Origin: Symbiodinium natans
Lineage: Eukaryota > Sar > Dinophyceae > Suessiales > Symbiodiniaceae
Length of the DNA stretch: 64,000 nucleotides
Direction of reading: 5' to 3'
Assembly (NCBI GenBank): GCA_905221605.1
Contig: CAJNDS010001724.1
Coordinates: 196,001-260,000, forward strand
In this document: positions 32,901 to 36,225 of the stretch, one piece after another
Position numbering within the stretch: the first letter of the stretch is position 1
How the letters are laid out: each line of letters begins with the position of its first letter
Translations under genes and position numbers: made by a program
The notes under the pieces: generated by a model
What the model saw: the letters and a program-made list of their open reading frames with translations, nothing else
Told to the model about the DNA's origin: nothing
The model's database searches: none

Positions 32901-34513
32901 GGTTTAGGGTTTAGGATTTAGGGTCTGTTCTTGCTTATAGCTCCCAGGCGATGTGTACATGAATCTCTCCGGCAAGAAGATCAGCGCTGGTACGCCTCCA
33001 GGACTTTTGTGTCACGAAGCCTGCGATTAACGTACTTAAGCATTCTAGAACAGGGCAGGATAATCACAGCCCTGATAGCAGGTTGGGAGTCTTAAGATAG
33101 ACTTTCGCTGTCATACTAGTCGCTGTTGTACTAGAGGGTGGGTGGATTGACTTCCGTGGGCTTGCGATGAGAGAAACCCTAGACTCTAAATGCTCATGAA
33201 ACCCAGCGAGATGTTGGAAGTCTTGGCGAGGTTCACGCCTCATTTGCAAGAAGTCAAACTTTAAATCGTCATAGCCCAAAACCCTGTGGACCCTAGAAGC
33301 TCCTCATAAGCCCTTATACCCCAACCCCTAAACCCGAAACCCTGTCGACCCTACAAGCCCTTATCAGCCCTGAAAAAGCCCATAAACCACCCTAACCCTA
33401 AACCCTAAACCCTAGACCCTAAACCCTACACCCTAAACCCTAAACCTTACACCCTACACCCTACACCCTAACAGCGACGTAAAAGCAACCGAGAAGCGCC
33501 TCCAGGAGAGCTCATCCCACTGCTAGCCGACCAGCTGGTCAACTGCGTCCTCTGGGAGCCGGCCATGTCTGCCATGATCCAGGAAGACCCGTAGGGTTTA
33601 GGGTTTAGGGTTTAGGGTTTAGGGTTTAGGGCTTTGGGTTTCGGGTTTAGGGCTTAGGGCTTATAGGCTTTAGGGCCATCCTGGGTTAACAAAGGGGCTA
33701 GGGTATGGAGTGAAAGGGTTTGCGGGCAGGAAGCTCGCGAAGGCGCGGTTCCCTTCTCGTAAGGGTTTTGTCGAGGTCACCCCACACGCAACCTTGCCCT
33801 AAACCCTAAACCCTATAGACCCGAACTCCTAGAAGCCCTGCAGAGAAAACGATGCCCCCCCCCCAAAAAAAAGGAGGGACTAACCCTAAACCTAAAGCCT
33901 AAACCCTAAAACCCTAAAGCCTAACCCCTAAAACCCTAAACACTAAACCCTAACCCCTAAACCCTAAACCCGAAACCCTAAACCCTAAACCCTAAACCCT
34001 AAACCCTAGCGCAGGAGGGCCTAACGGAGTTCTTCGAGTGCGGGCCGATGAAGCAGCTGAAGGCGATGTGGTGGCCTTAGCCACAGGGGTTTAGGGTTTA
34101 GGGTTTAGGGTTTCGGGTTTCGGGTTAGGGTTCCAGAAGAACCTTAACATTGGGGTGTAGGGCTTCAGGTTCCAAAGGCTTACAGAGTTTAGGGTTTAGG
34201 GGTCATATACCCTGTACTACAGTACTTCCTACAAAGGTAAGAGGAACCATAGACCCTTCTAGGGCCTGATGTCGTCCGACACATGTACCTTACACTTGCT
34301 GTTGGTTAGTAGGGAATGAGGGAATGAAGTACCCTATATAATCCCTTGAAGGGTATATAAAGGGTATATATAGGGGGATATAGGGTACCTCATTCCCTCA
34401 TTCCCTACGAACCAACAGTAAGTACAAAGCCCATCCGAGTGGCCTTGGGAGTTCCGAGGATGAAGCGGATCGACACCGACGCCTTCGGCAAGACGGCAAA
34501 CATTGACGTGTAA
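5249..34513 (+). CDS. Malonyl-CoA:ACP transacylase, 19-exon gene (spliced)
   Basis: Nineteen exons on the + strand join into 927 bases, 308 codons plus TAA, without any frame break. FabD/MCAT enzymes move malonyl from CoA to acyl carrier protein, the first committed loading step of type II fatty-acid synthesis. The joined protein has FPGQGSQY (Gln8, Gln11), GLSLGEY with nucleophile Ser91, VKLRGEAM with Arg116, GGFHTKLM with His203 and the C-terminal ECGPMKQLKAMMKRI signature. These positions fall within two residues of the matching E. coli FabD residues (Ser92, Arg117, His201), and total length is normal for the family. The start codon and any targeting leader lie upstream of 5249 and were not fixed. 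Introns 5 and 13 are very large: one holds an antisense LTR element, the other a whole second gene. Donors are 9 GA, 5 GC and 4 GT; all acceptors are AG|G. The family call is very secure; single junctions could shift by a few bases. Confidence 0.9.
5597..5638 (+). repeat. TTTAGGG array in MCAT intron 1
   Basis: About five units lie here. In this intron a short CCCTAAA run precedes the TTTAGGG run, the reverse of the usual order in this gene. Confidence 0.85.
6019..6063 (+). CDS. MCAT exon 2
   Basis: TTAG|GAC starts DMLEKANKILDFDLL, the FabD helix before the 'LCLEGP' turn. The donor is CTG|GACCTT (GA). The frame continues from exon 1 in phase 0. Confidence 0.88.
6071..6183 (+). repeat. GTAGTGG minisatellite
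   Basis: Tandem GTAGTGG units degrade into GTAGTGGTG and related forms inside MCAT intron 2. Confidence 0.85.
6407..6617 (+). repeat. GA-rich microsatellite and poly-G run
   Basis: A (GA)n and (GAGAGT)n tract ends in about 28 consecutive G at 6589-6617. ORFs across it on the minus strand are Ser/Leu/Pro low complexity and are not genes. Confidence 0.95.
6841..6875 (+). CDS. MCAT exon 3
   Basis: The acceptor is ACGCGAG|G. It encodes ELCLKGPESEL plus two bases of a Glu codon. The donor is GA|GTCGCT, one of only four GT donors in the gene. Confidence 0.86.
7348..7399 (+). CDS. MCAT exon 4
   Basis: CAAG|G completes the split Glu codon, then reads KTKFCQPAMYVAGLAGM, matching the family 'QPA-(I/M)-(Y/F)-V' helix. 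The donor is ATG|GACGCT (GA). The preceding intron has TTTAGGG on its donor side (6930-6982) and CCCTAAA on its acceptor side (7268-7340). Confidence 0.9.
7851..7880 (+). CDS. MCAT exon 5 (30-base microexon)
   Basis: GCAAG|G opens EKLRSQQPDK and ends AAG|GCGCCG (GC donor). The following intron runs to 17150 and contains the LTR element in antisense. Confidence 0.85.
7903..7998 (+). repeat. TTTAGGG array, donor side of MCAT intron 5
   Basis: About 13 units with a few variants (TTAGGAC, TTTAGGGGG). Confidence 0.92.
8155..8231 (-). repeat. CCCTAAA array interrupted by the LTR element
   Basis: About eleven units run up to the terminal repeat at 8232. CCCTAAACCCTAG resumes at 17130 just beyond the other terminal repeat, so the element sits inside or at the edge of this array. 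Confidence 0.85.
8232..8356 (-). repeat. 3' LTR of the element
   Basis: 125 bp, identical to 16998-17123 apart from one missing C in a run (CACCCTAAGG versus CACCCCTAAGG). The near identity suggests a fairly recent insertion. The ends are not the usual TG...CA. Confidence 0.85.
8357..8887 (-). other. Short stretch between gag-like stop and 3' LTR
   Basis: No pol domain is visible. A short frame reading DEGMVFLFLETGALEQPMC ends at a stop near 8830; its ETGA faintly recalls an aspartic-protease loop but is too weak to call. A 126-residue ORF at 8273-8653 runs into the LTR and has no recognisable domain. Confidence 0.5.
8888..12016 (-). CDS. Gag-like polyprotein, C-terminal part (three CCCH fingers)
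   Basis: An open frame of about 1042 codons; its frame stays open upstream past 12016, so the annotated first codon (GTG) is only nominal. The middle carries three CCCH fingers in a row: C-YWFSRGKDR-C-KFGED-C-KFI-H, C-KYYVAGRP-C-FAGKE-C-AFS-H and C-IQFAQSGK-C-RYGDR-C-VFE-H. Such fingers bind RNA and here could package element RNA. The remainder is acidic or Lys-rich, probably disordered, and ends in a basic NNRKKK tail. No enzyme motif was seen. It continues from 12031-13464 after a one-base frame change near a T run at 12053-12060. Confidence 0.75.
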   Translation of the reverse strand: MGSKDEVLPGQGVAGQVNVSESAQVLPGQEVAGQETALEGAVQISGEETDQKEGEGGSNELRGDGAKILDVCPVKKDPQQLLVKGLLTRIYWKVAVGKLPVGQRGCQKGSNKMDRNLVISMSSEGASEQDENLALEDDADQSMGDGAMVVMVYDPGTLIQSPTTDWVMRRGLTDRTIWPAIAATAQRICAEMVQVDEMNAQLGTGALLFQRRDQGYYGDLHQSFHDNPCLPAVGNYPLSVMGALLSPGLEGEFKNTDKFGTAMEAIAYDWSRSPGMEVHIELMARVAKLVHPFLTLGAQGSVMFLEFLWQRGRAQLMEFLQAATCADQLEVLWRRMDDDADEEVDPSTAVLEVLGPEVAVLDQGNNESLIPIEDAGGETIGDTGRDGKAPEVSPEEETSSGSSRLADTRIFLWSVYSRVASNFSMQDRTTGKIFDSTKGYPGEGPNNGDNPSSKRNLPWISEDYLDEVVSKKMERSSDMDGLDGFVPGSEGPLEKVEVENVTASRILMALWKKGYRAGYRRLCRLNASGCKVGAMKRPIKRVQKIGARKAFMKMFNVFGSSQHGSGAGGKPIMKVVGPRPGFPAVLQASNTDSTLGEGSSSQVHGNVHVEQNRPMDRYEAERLEKRKKGFCYWFSRGKDRCKFGEDCKFIHSEDDVVLHSYWCKYYVAGRPCFAGKECAFSHDATGVRCIQFAQSGKCRYGDRCVFEHGDPLDEQRPRSPRTPPRDGPRRSSGAKGGEKEISPEQFDDGEEDFMVDDDDTKMTELLMEAISFLSDGKSDLARAEADPLFKLLKFNGDADQMDREWVSWTTSMLSVLELHEVVKSYDVSLAEVEEWVNDLRIWYERANLGEEKDSKRGKKRSLERESSKDIPAEKEVVETSETEVAVEEEMKKVKKKRKAAAIEDPYTLLVPKPKKMPANIERGGSSSNAVVSAGEKASKMRTKSNVGGKTKKKEKSQSPKKEEVVMVQGPEEKDRPSDVDAPASTTVNAELGQSCQAIEDAKREGLVSSIQRCVQDPVLTVSDLEYILLQLHLRIANNRKKK
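12031..13464 (-). CDS. Gag-like polyprotein, middle part (CCCH)
   Basis: About 477 codons are counted from a nominal TTG. The same frame is open upstream to about 13560 and there encodes another complete finger (C-LYYNQGG-C-KYGTT-C-RYL-H), so the true domain boundary lies upstream. Residues 27-48 form a further CCCH finger (CFDYYIRGRC...CKYSH). The rest is Ser/Glu/Arg-rich and includes a basic stretch (KKYRSRSNPVRRGRP) that could bind nucleic acid. It meets its neighbours in other frames without intervening stops, which suggests indels in one original polyprotein. Confidence 0.7.
   Translation of the reverse strand: MEGTWEPGKSWDNASRKALRDAGFHHCCFDYYIRGRCRKGSNFCKYSHDEMSDERLTNLKHLVHVANQVRFEKERGWEISDRSTFQPPASGGAESSSSSAPKALQMTNVSQKEGEKGILDEAEADEQKNSVAESTGTRPQNPEEPIENWMARNEHLWVYTPHVSEVMITLGVTNVSDLQEFIFVEDLVDKGINKVTACKILQLVGGVRYRPGGPEKAVPSDASVRVQQSSGSKGTGREAARTLTQVREAEGSGAKTMPRGSYRELFDKVRCRDAWTLAQRSPLCVQKLQLVGVGMPPVNPPTKKYRSRSNPVRRGRPLLDKKQVRQVPRSRSQRRVQPAEVVEKPKPLELKPRGGLSYRLSRAWADVVDDDEQAEALVSYAASSSDSSEEETNAAQRMREIFLQERDSQRTAIRGNVPLGGSSGPNDGQKKSVHLGEGRDKASRGETRQEVTSQVFRYHNLLVQLNSLKKEQGMAQL
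13467..14747 (-). CDS. Gag-like polyprotein part with S1-like domain and CCCH finger
   Basis: About 426 codons. Residues 7-65 (GDEIMGLVRCINGYGAFLDH ... GDTVNGTVKRV) have the spacing of an S1/OB RNA-binding fold. A CCCH finger (CKFFNRGRCRNGDGCPYEH) lies near residue 315. An Asp/Trp/Tyr-rich linker separates them. The first codon is a nominal GTG; frame-0 sequence upstream (14990-14719) is its likely continuation. The last 30 or so residues are probably out of frame, because the CCCH-coding frame takes over near 13560. Confidence 0.7.
   Translation of the reverse strand: MQHCYQEGDEIMGLVRCINGYGAFLDHGDVNVLIPAEGNNAHQFKFGDTVNGTVKRVEDDGTIILDTFLVLEEDEEDSSSTLRKSKPSGWSTWWTDSWYAGQWYQDSGSQWDWKREEEQSDGRVADQELSSEEQEERQLYGEKIYKALLENGNEDEAYVGKITGMLLGRPMEELQECVADHAFLNAEARRGYGILQSDGWEPDGTESTGLGKISTFPRKQYHNALFELACRKRRFTRPVVGEAVAMVLSQGEDELWNALWLDTKRFLQELDGAVQSMSKRENKPMEAYMDPDQYKKAHMTPQTVSPGYSKLCKFFNRGRCRNGDGCPYEHRRYGEGWPEGGSTEPKNSQEAGDEDGNIGDPPTEEGAVDEAQQEREDLAFRAKYNFGKGASKVNLRRVSQKVGCVCITIKVVVNMGLHAGIFTTMT
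14719..15562 (-). CDS. Gag-like polyprotein, acidic linker (frame-shifted)
   Basis: The frame 15562-14921 gives 213 codons of acidic Pro/Glu/Ala repeats such as EPAVEENVPAVDEQ. Coding character then shifts to another frame near 14990 (EPVVERFNDAYTT...) down to 14719. No domain was recognised; it looks like a disordered spacer between the WW and S1-like parts. Confidence 0.55.
15502..16930 (-). CDS. Gag-like polyprotein, N-terminal part with WW domain
   Basis: An ATG at 16930 opens 407 codons ending at 15707. Residues about 222-250 form a WW domain (W-EWHFHEDGRQYYY-...-ESKW-TLP), a module that binds proline-rich ligands. Acidic and coiled-coil-like stretches flank it (about residues 175-205). 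Near 15730 coding character moves to another frame (TEEVSSFGAKNPAVQGKK...) which runs to 15502, so the protein probably continues into the acidic linker. The ATG lies about 55 bases past the primer-binding site, as expected for the first ORF of an LTR element. Confidence 0.75.
16985..16997 (-). promoter_or_regulatory. Primer-binding site, half-tRNA(iMet) type
   Basis: On the minus strand GGTTATGAGCCCA abuts the end of the 5' LTR. Copia-type elements are primed from the anticodon arm of initiator tRNA-Met, with the known form GGTTATGGGCCCA; this site differs by one base. Confidence 0.7.
16998..17123 (-). repeat. 5' LTR of the element
   Basis: 126 bp direct repeat of 8232-8356. It ends directly at the primer-binding site, which fixes its inner edge. 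Confidence 0.85.
17151..17191 (+). CDS. MCAT exon 6 (active-site serine)
   Basis: CATCAG|G opens VDKCQAVAGLSLG plus two bases of Glu. GLSLGE is the nucleophile elbow of malonyl transacylases. The donor is GA|GACCCT (GA). It lies 27 bases beyond the LTR element. Confidence 0.92.
17239..17369 (+). repeat. TTTAGGG array, donor side of MCAT intron 6
   Basis: About 18 units, with one GATTAGG interruption near 17333. The same intron ends with a CCCTAAA array (17557-17640). Confidence 0.95.
17644..17695 (+). CDS. MCAT exon 7
   Basis: ACCCAG|G completes Glu, then YTALTAAGVFDFETGLK, the conserved segment after the active-site serine. The donor is AAG|GCTCGA (GC). The acceptor follows directly on a CCCTAAA array. 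Confidence 0.92.
18004..18033 (+). CDS. MCAT exon 8 (30-base microexon)
   Basis: GGCAG|G opens VVKLRGEAMQ with the conserved Arg that binds the malonyl carboxylate. The donor is CAG|GCGCTG (GC). Confidence 0.9.
18437..18555 (-). repeat. CCCTAAA array, acceptor side of MCAT intron 8
   Basis: About 17 units with two GAACCC variants at the start. TTTAGGG units lie near the donor (18063-18092). Confidence 0.95.
18564..18617 (+). CDS. MCAT exon 9
   Basis: CGAAG|G opens EAAAASQQAMLSVAGLGK, with the family 'M-x-S-V-x-G-L' strand. The donor is AAG|GCGCGA (GC). Confidence 0.9.
19274..19370. repeat. TIR element family M5, copy 1
   Basis: TGGATGTTCCCCCTT on the left and AAGGGGGAACATCCCA on the right are inverted. 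It lies in MCAT intron 9, directly before a CCCTAAA array. Related copies are at 28729-28827 and about 44950-45040. Confidence 0.85.
19383..19486 (-). repeat. CCCTAAA / CCCCTAAA array
   Basis: Heptamer and octamer units are mixed on the acceptor side of MCAT intron 9. Confidence 0.92.
19512..19568 (+). CDS. MCAT exon 10
   Basis: CCCCAG|G opens EILDQLCSESVEDASDVCQ (19 codons). The donor is CAG|GCTTAGGG (GC); TTTAGGG repeats start within the first bases of the intron. Confidence 0.88.
19571..19683 (+). repeat. TTTAGGG array at the donor of MCAT intron 10
   Basis: Two blocks are separated by TTGTTTGG. The block starts almost at the splice donor. Confidence 0.93.
20225..20260 (+). CDS. MCAT exon 11
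   Basis: CTGCAG|G opens VANFLFPNGFSC, the 'N-x-x-x-P' segment of the family. The donor is TGC|GTGGCT (GT). Confidence 0.9.
21035..21085 (+). CDS. MCAT exon 12
   Basis: CTCCAG|G opens AGTMGAIQRLETKVKAT, the helix before the catalytic-His strand. The donor is ACA|GATCCT (GA). Confidence 0.87.
21506..21577 (+). CDS. MCAT exon 13 (catalytic histidine)
   Basis: TCCAAG|G opens EGCLQAKMLKTSGGFHTKLM and four more residues (EPAR). GGFHT carries the catalytic His. The donor is AGG|GAGCCT (GA). The next intron, 8,977 bases, contains the whole PAS-like gene. Confidence 0.92.
22533..22640 (+). repeat. TTTAGGG array
   Basis: About 14 units, with one interruption near 22560. Confidence 0.93.
23082..23171 (+). 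CDS. PAS-like gene, candidate exon (pre-membrane segment)
   Basis: GCTGAG|G starts a frame with EEDPWAQRLETAMVESRK followed by ANIFQFAR. The donor is CG|GTACCT (GT). CCCTAAA precedes it and TTTAGGG follows. An alternative acceptor (GCAAG|T) would add nine or ten bases. Confidence 0.6.
23082..29501 (+). CDS. Membrane-anchored PAS-like protein, multi-exon, nested in MCAT intron 13
   Basis: Exons on the + strand give a membrane N-terminus (23082-23171, 23634-23720, 24778-24839 and the start of 26527-26641), then a soluble domain encoded from 26934. The nine junctions from 26527-26641 to the terminal exon keep frame; the last eight exons make 266 codons ending TAA at 29499-29501. Motifs FRRMLRGICDGE, LLDSNLRI, SFQQLLDP, FHVP-7-HD-2-HLIALKED and LLVDPSTAF recall a large dinoflagellate family of membrane-anchored PAS-like proteins, probably sensory; that assignment rests on memory of the family. 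The first exon, and at least one exon between 24839 and 26527, were not found. Same strand as, and wholly inside, an MCAT intron. Confidence 0.72.
23470..23605. repeat. TIR-like element with ATATAT core
   Basis: A left part (about GGGGTAATTAAAGGAGGC) and a right part (CCTTATAAGGGTCCCTCC) bracket an (AT)n core at 23528-23544. Similar material occurs at 28412-28500 and 26335-26440. Confidence 0.5.
23634..23720 (+). CDS. PAS-like gene, candidate exon (membrane segment)
   Basis: GGCAAG|C starts FALATLVMYVQYTAISTRAL and a further EL-TIGRAQFSFW. It is hydrophobic at first, with an exit loop. The donor is TGG|GACCCT (GA). The acceptor lacks the usual following G. Confidence 0.6.
23804..23907. repeat. 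TIR element family M7, copy 1
   Basis: AGTAGCTGAATGAGTACACT ... AACTGAAAGTGTACACTT ... CTCAGCAACT. A close relative lies at 56026-56122. Confidence 0.75.
24173..24262 (-). repeat. CTCCTAAA octamer array
   Basis: About eleven perfect ACTCCTAA octamers pass directly into a CCCTAAA heptamer array (24249-24384). The two repeat types are fused head to tail. Confidence 0.95.
24249..24384 (-). repeat. CCCTAAA array
   Basis: About 19 units, with one shortened unit (CTAAACTAAA) near 24270. Confidence 0.95.
24778..24839 (+). CDS. PAS-like gene, candidate exon (membrane segment)
   Basis: GCCGCAG|G opens AFNVTLVAIRFILAAVAIDT, a clear membrane helix, and ends AG|GCCCTG (GC). Preceded by CCCTAAA and followed by TTTAGGG. 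Confidence 0.6.
25243..25410 (+). repeat. TTTGGGG variant array
   Basis: TTTAGGG passes into about 20 units of TTTGGGG. Short ORFs of WGLGFGV type across it are repeat translations, not genes. Confidence 0.93.
26527..26641 (+). CDS. PAS-like gene, exon before the first solved junction
   Basis: CTAAAG|G opens GVVLGLTIFGSYTLETCVQS (a membrane helix) and continues through RSDAESLLLGDE. The donor is GA|GATCCC (GA), completing the Glu codon with the next exon. The last codons (LLLGDE) lie inside the left TIR of an M1 element. Confidence 0.75.
26631..26934. repeat. TIR element family M1 forming an intron
   Basis: CTTGGGGACGAGATCCC on the left and TTTGGTCCCTAAGG on the right. It coincides with the intron 26642-26933 and contains an ATAGTA-type microsatellite (26685-26790) and CCCTAAA units. 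Confidence 0.7.
26934..26979 (+). CDS. PAS-like gene, exon
   Basis: CCTAAG|G completes Glu and reads MVSFRRMLRGICDGE. The donor is GAG|GTCTCT (GT). In frame with both neighbours. Confidence 0.8.
27137..27213 (+). CDS. PAS-like gene, exon (start of PAS-like domain)
   Basis: GTAGAG|G opens VLLDSNLRIHSASDCLKHLL and five more residues. The donor is AT|GCACCT (GC), which splits a Met codon. Confidence 0.82.
27361..27470 (+). CDS. PAS-like gene, exon
   Basis: GTAGAG|G completes Met and reads HGKSFQQLLDPRDLQKFRKF followed by a Ser/Thr-rich segment. The donor is T|GCATCT (GC), which splits a Cys codon. Confidence 0.82.
27631..27753 (+). CDS. PAS-like gene, exon (domain core)
   Basis: TATAG|G completes Cys and reads MRVSLLGAASTRISVDVFHV and on through HLIALKED. 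The donor is G|GTGAGC (GT, near consensus). Confidence 0.83.
28131..28191 (+). CDS. PAS-like gene, exon
   Basis: TGCAG|G completes Gly and reads AAMGLQGLFNEIVEILVNG. The donor is AG|GCTTTAGG (GC), with TTTAGGG repeats directly after it. Confidence 0.8.
28355..28403 (+). CDS. PAS-like gene, exon
   Basis: CTAAG|G completes Arg and reads MSLLVDPSTAFCDVRQ. The donor is CAG|GTCTGA (GT). Confidence 0.82.
28589..28675 (+). CDS. PAS-like gene, exon
   Basis: ACCAG|G opens VNLRFRRGPGERGPSLRSTV and continues LPTDWASIF. The donor is TTC|GTAGAG (GT); a TTTAGGG array follows. Confidence 0.8.
28729..28827. repeat. TIR element family M5, copy 2
   Basis: TGGGATGTTCCCCCTTAC and GGGGAACATCCCA are inverted. 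Directly preceded by a TTTAGGG array. Confidence 0.87.
29055..29191 (+). CDS. PAS-like gene, exon
   Basis: ATCAAG|G opens DAVTQFAQKEETGHVMLPTR, then LPAIRCRMMDQSSRK and LARLAELSS. The donor is TC|GTACCT (GT), whose GT comes from a 3-bp duplication made by a TIR element. Confidence 0.8.
29192..29344. repeat. M1 TIR element that is exactly one intron
   Basis: The intron is GTA plus an M1 element (CCTTGGGGACCAAATGAACC ... CCTTTGGGTCCAAG), and GTA recurs directly after it at 29345-29347. The duplication supplies the GT donor; the right TIR supplies the AG acceptor. Removing it restores TCGTATAG with an open frame to the end of the gene. Confidence 0.78.
29345..29501 (+). CDS. PAS-like gene, terminal exon with stop
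   Basis: After CCAAG|G the frame reads YRGTSGRLWLRLGDLVEG and on to a basic C-terminus (RRLRRAQMSHSPFSMQG) with TAA at 29499. An overlapping second frame is also open beyond this point (29359-29631), so the terminal frame rests on the upstream junction being right. Confidence 0.68.
30555..30578 (+). CDS. MCAT exon 14 (24-base microexon)
   Basis: AACCGAG|G opens EKLLAALK and ends AAG|GACTTC (GA). It is very short, but it is in phase 0 at both sides and matches the family helix after the catalytic His (EPAR-EKLLAALK-EAEPKLKP). Confidence 0.8.
31127..31231. repeat. TIR element family M9
   Basis: TTTCCGAATAAGGGGGTACC on the left and GGGGCCCCTTATTTTCGG on the right. Related material lies at 38050-38227 and degenerate pieces at 53950-54030 and 63705-63875. 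Confidence 0.65.
31423..31574. repeat. TIR element family M1 with CCCTAAA interior
   Basis: CCTTGGGGACC on the left and GTCCCCAAGG on the right; the right half is mostly a CCCTAAA array (31511-31549). It shows telomere-like repeats lying inside a TIR element. Confidence 0.75.
31655..31749 (+). repeat. TTTAGGG array in MCAT intron 14
   Basis: About 13 perfect units. Confidence 0.95.
32036..32168 (-). repeat. CCCTAAA array, acceptor side of MCAT intron 14
   Basis: CCCCAAA variants lead into about nine perfect CCCTAAA units, close to exon 15. Confidence 0.93.
32176..32206 (+). CDS. MCAT exon 15 (31 bases)
   Basis: ACGCAG|G opens EAEPKLKPPR plus one base of Cys. The donor is T|GTCGCC (GT). Confidence 0.85.
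32948..33001 (+). CDS. MCAT exon 16
   Basis: TCCCAG|G completes Cys and reads DVYMNLSGKKISAGTPP plus one base of Gly. The preferred donor is CAG|GACTTT (GA). A GT site at 32990 is also possible but gives a poorer match in length to the family. Confidence 0.83.
33506..33582 (+). CDS. MCAT exon 17
   Basis: CTCCAG|G completes Gly and reads ELIPLLADQLVNCVLWEPAM followed by SAMIQ. The 'QL-(x)5-W-E' motif is conserved in FabD. The donor is CAG|GAAGAC (GA). Confidence 0.9.
34015..34067 (+). CDS. MCAT exon 18
   Basis: GCGCAG|G opens EGLTEFFECGPMKQLKA plus two bases of Met: the C-terminal FabD signature. The donor is AT|GTGGTG (GT). A CCCTAAA array ends four bases before the acceptor motif. Confidence 0.92.
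34295..34423. repeat. TIR element family M3, copy 2
   Basis: CTTGCTGTTGGTTAGTAGGG and CCCTACGAACCAACAGTAAG are inverted, with 'GGGAATGAGGGAATGA' continuing the stem. It lies in MCAT intron 18. Confidence 0.87.
34459..34513 (+). CDS. MCAT exon 19, C-terminus and stop
   Basis: TTCCGAG|G completes Met and reads MKRIDTDAFGKTANIDV with TAA at 34511-34513. 'MKRI' is the usual end of the MCAT core. Confidence 0.9.
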
Positions 34514-34605
34514 GGCTCCTTGCGCTCTTGTTACCTTTTTTTAAAAGGTTCCCTTATATATATATATATATATAAAGGAACCAACCGGAAAAAGATTGCC
34601 CACAT

Positions 34606-34705
34606 TATCATAGGGAGGTTCTTTGGAAGTTATAAGTACAGTTGTAAGTAGTATAAATAAGGTTATAACTATAGTTTCCCTACTTATCACCCCTGAACCT
34701 CCAAG
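34606..34705. repeat. TIR element family M4, copy 1
   Basis: The left end is TAGGGAGGTTCTTTGGAAG (partly decayed) and the right end CCCTGAACCTCCAAG. The interior TATAAGTA/TACTTAT is also inverted. Fuller copies lie at 49742-49971 and 52669-52780. Confidence 0.65.
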
Positions 34706-36225
34706 TAAGCAGGGGTCAAGATTGCCGAGCATGCCGAGTTTCCGTACCGATGTTCGGGTCGCGTATTCTTGCTTCTGCACCTTCAGATGTGTACTTATCC
34801 AGGGGTTTAGGGTTTAGGGTTTAGGGTTTAGGGTTTAGGGTTTAGGGTTTAGGGTTTAGGGGCAACTGCCGACTTCTCTGCTGTTCCAGGGCTTCAGCCT
34901 TGAACACGTCTTCACGATCAGGTTAGGACAGGTGTTGGTGTTTTTAGGGTTTAGGGTTTAGGGTTTAGGGTTTAGGGTTTAGGGTTTAGGGTTTAGGGTT
35001 TAGGGGTTTAGGGGTTTAGGGTTTGGGATTTACGGGTTTAGGGGTTTAGGTGTTTCATATGCAGCGCCATGCCCGGCGTACTGTGGTCCTTTGAGAGTAA
35101 TATGCCTAGACCCCCAACTGTAGTTCGTTTACTGAGGTGCCAGTTCTCTTTGCAGATTGCCCAGGACCCAATGTAGGCCCTTATTCCCTTTTTGGAGTCT
35201 GGGTTTCCTTGTAAGCCCCTCTAAGCCAAAAAGGGCACCTTGTTTATTCCTAGGGTATTCTTTTGAGTCCCTAAACCCTAAACCCTAAAACCCGAAAACC
35301 CTAAACCCTAAACCAATGGGTGCTGTCGGGCGCAGGTCAGTGCCGATGCACAAAGCGATGCATGCACACCAAAGGCCTGTACAGCTGCCACGAAAGATGG
35401 CAATCATCAGCAGCCACCTCCTCCTCCCTGCAGTGCTGAGTAGGGTTTAGGGTTTAGGGTTTAGGGTTTAGGGTTTAGGGTTTAGGGTTTAGGGTTAGGG
35501 AGACACCACATCATCCCACAACAGGTAAGGACCCCTTAAACTTCCTTAAAGCCTTGCCACCCCCCAGAAATCCTCAAAGGCCTGTGAACCCCAGCCCACA
35601 GGCTTTCTTCTGTGGGTTTAGGGTTTAGGGTTTAGGGTTTAGGGTTCAGGGCCAAGATAAGCCCATGAGCGTCATGAGACTGTGGTGGAGATGGGGACTG
35701 CAAGGGAACCGCGCACGGCGCAGAGGCAGTTTCACTGTATCAACCAAAGTGGGACACGGGGTGTCTGGCAATCCGTAGAGCTTCCTAGGCTACTGCTGCC
35801 ATGCTGCTCGCACATGTCGCTTTCTTTCTGCCGATTAGCGGTGGGTGTTGCCGAGTATCTTTGTAGATTAGCATAGCAGTCAGGTCCCACTAAGCAAGAG
35901 AATCTGGCATTAGCTCCTATATAGGGCCTGACGCCCCGCTTGAAAAACACCGGATCTTCAACAGCGCCATCGGAGTGCAATGTTGAAAGCAGTGGTGGGA
36001 GTCCAGGCAGAGCCAATGGCCGATGGATCCCAGCGTCGTTCTTCCAACGAGAGCCTGCAGAAAGAAGTAGCTACACTGAGGGAGTTCAGGGAGGAAGAGG
36101 TTTTGGATGGCACGAAAGGGCTTGCTCTCTTTCAGGGCATGCACGCTCATTGCAGTCACAGGAGCGTACATCTCCAGGGGCTCTGCCCTGAATTGGGGGG
36201 TTCGCATTTTTGGTCTGGGTGCACA

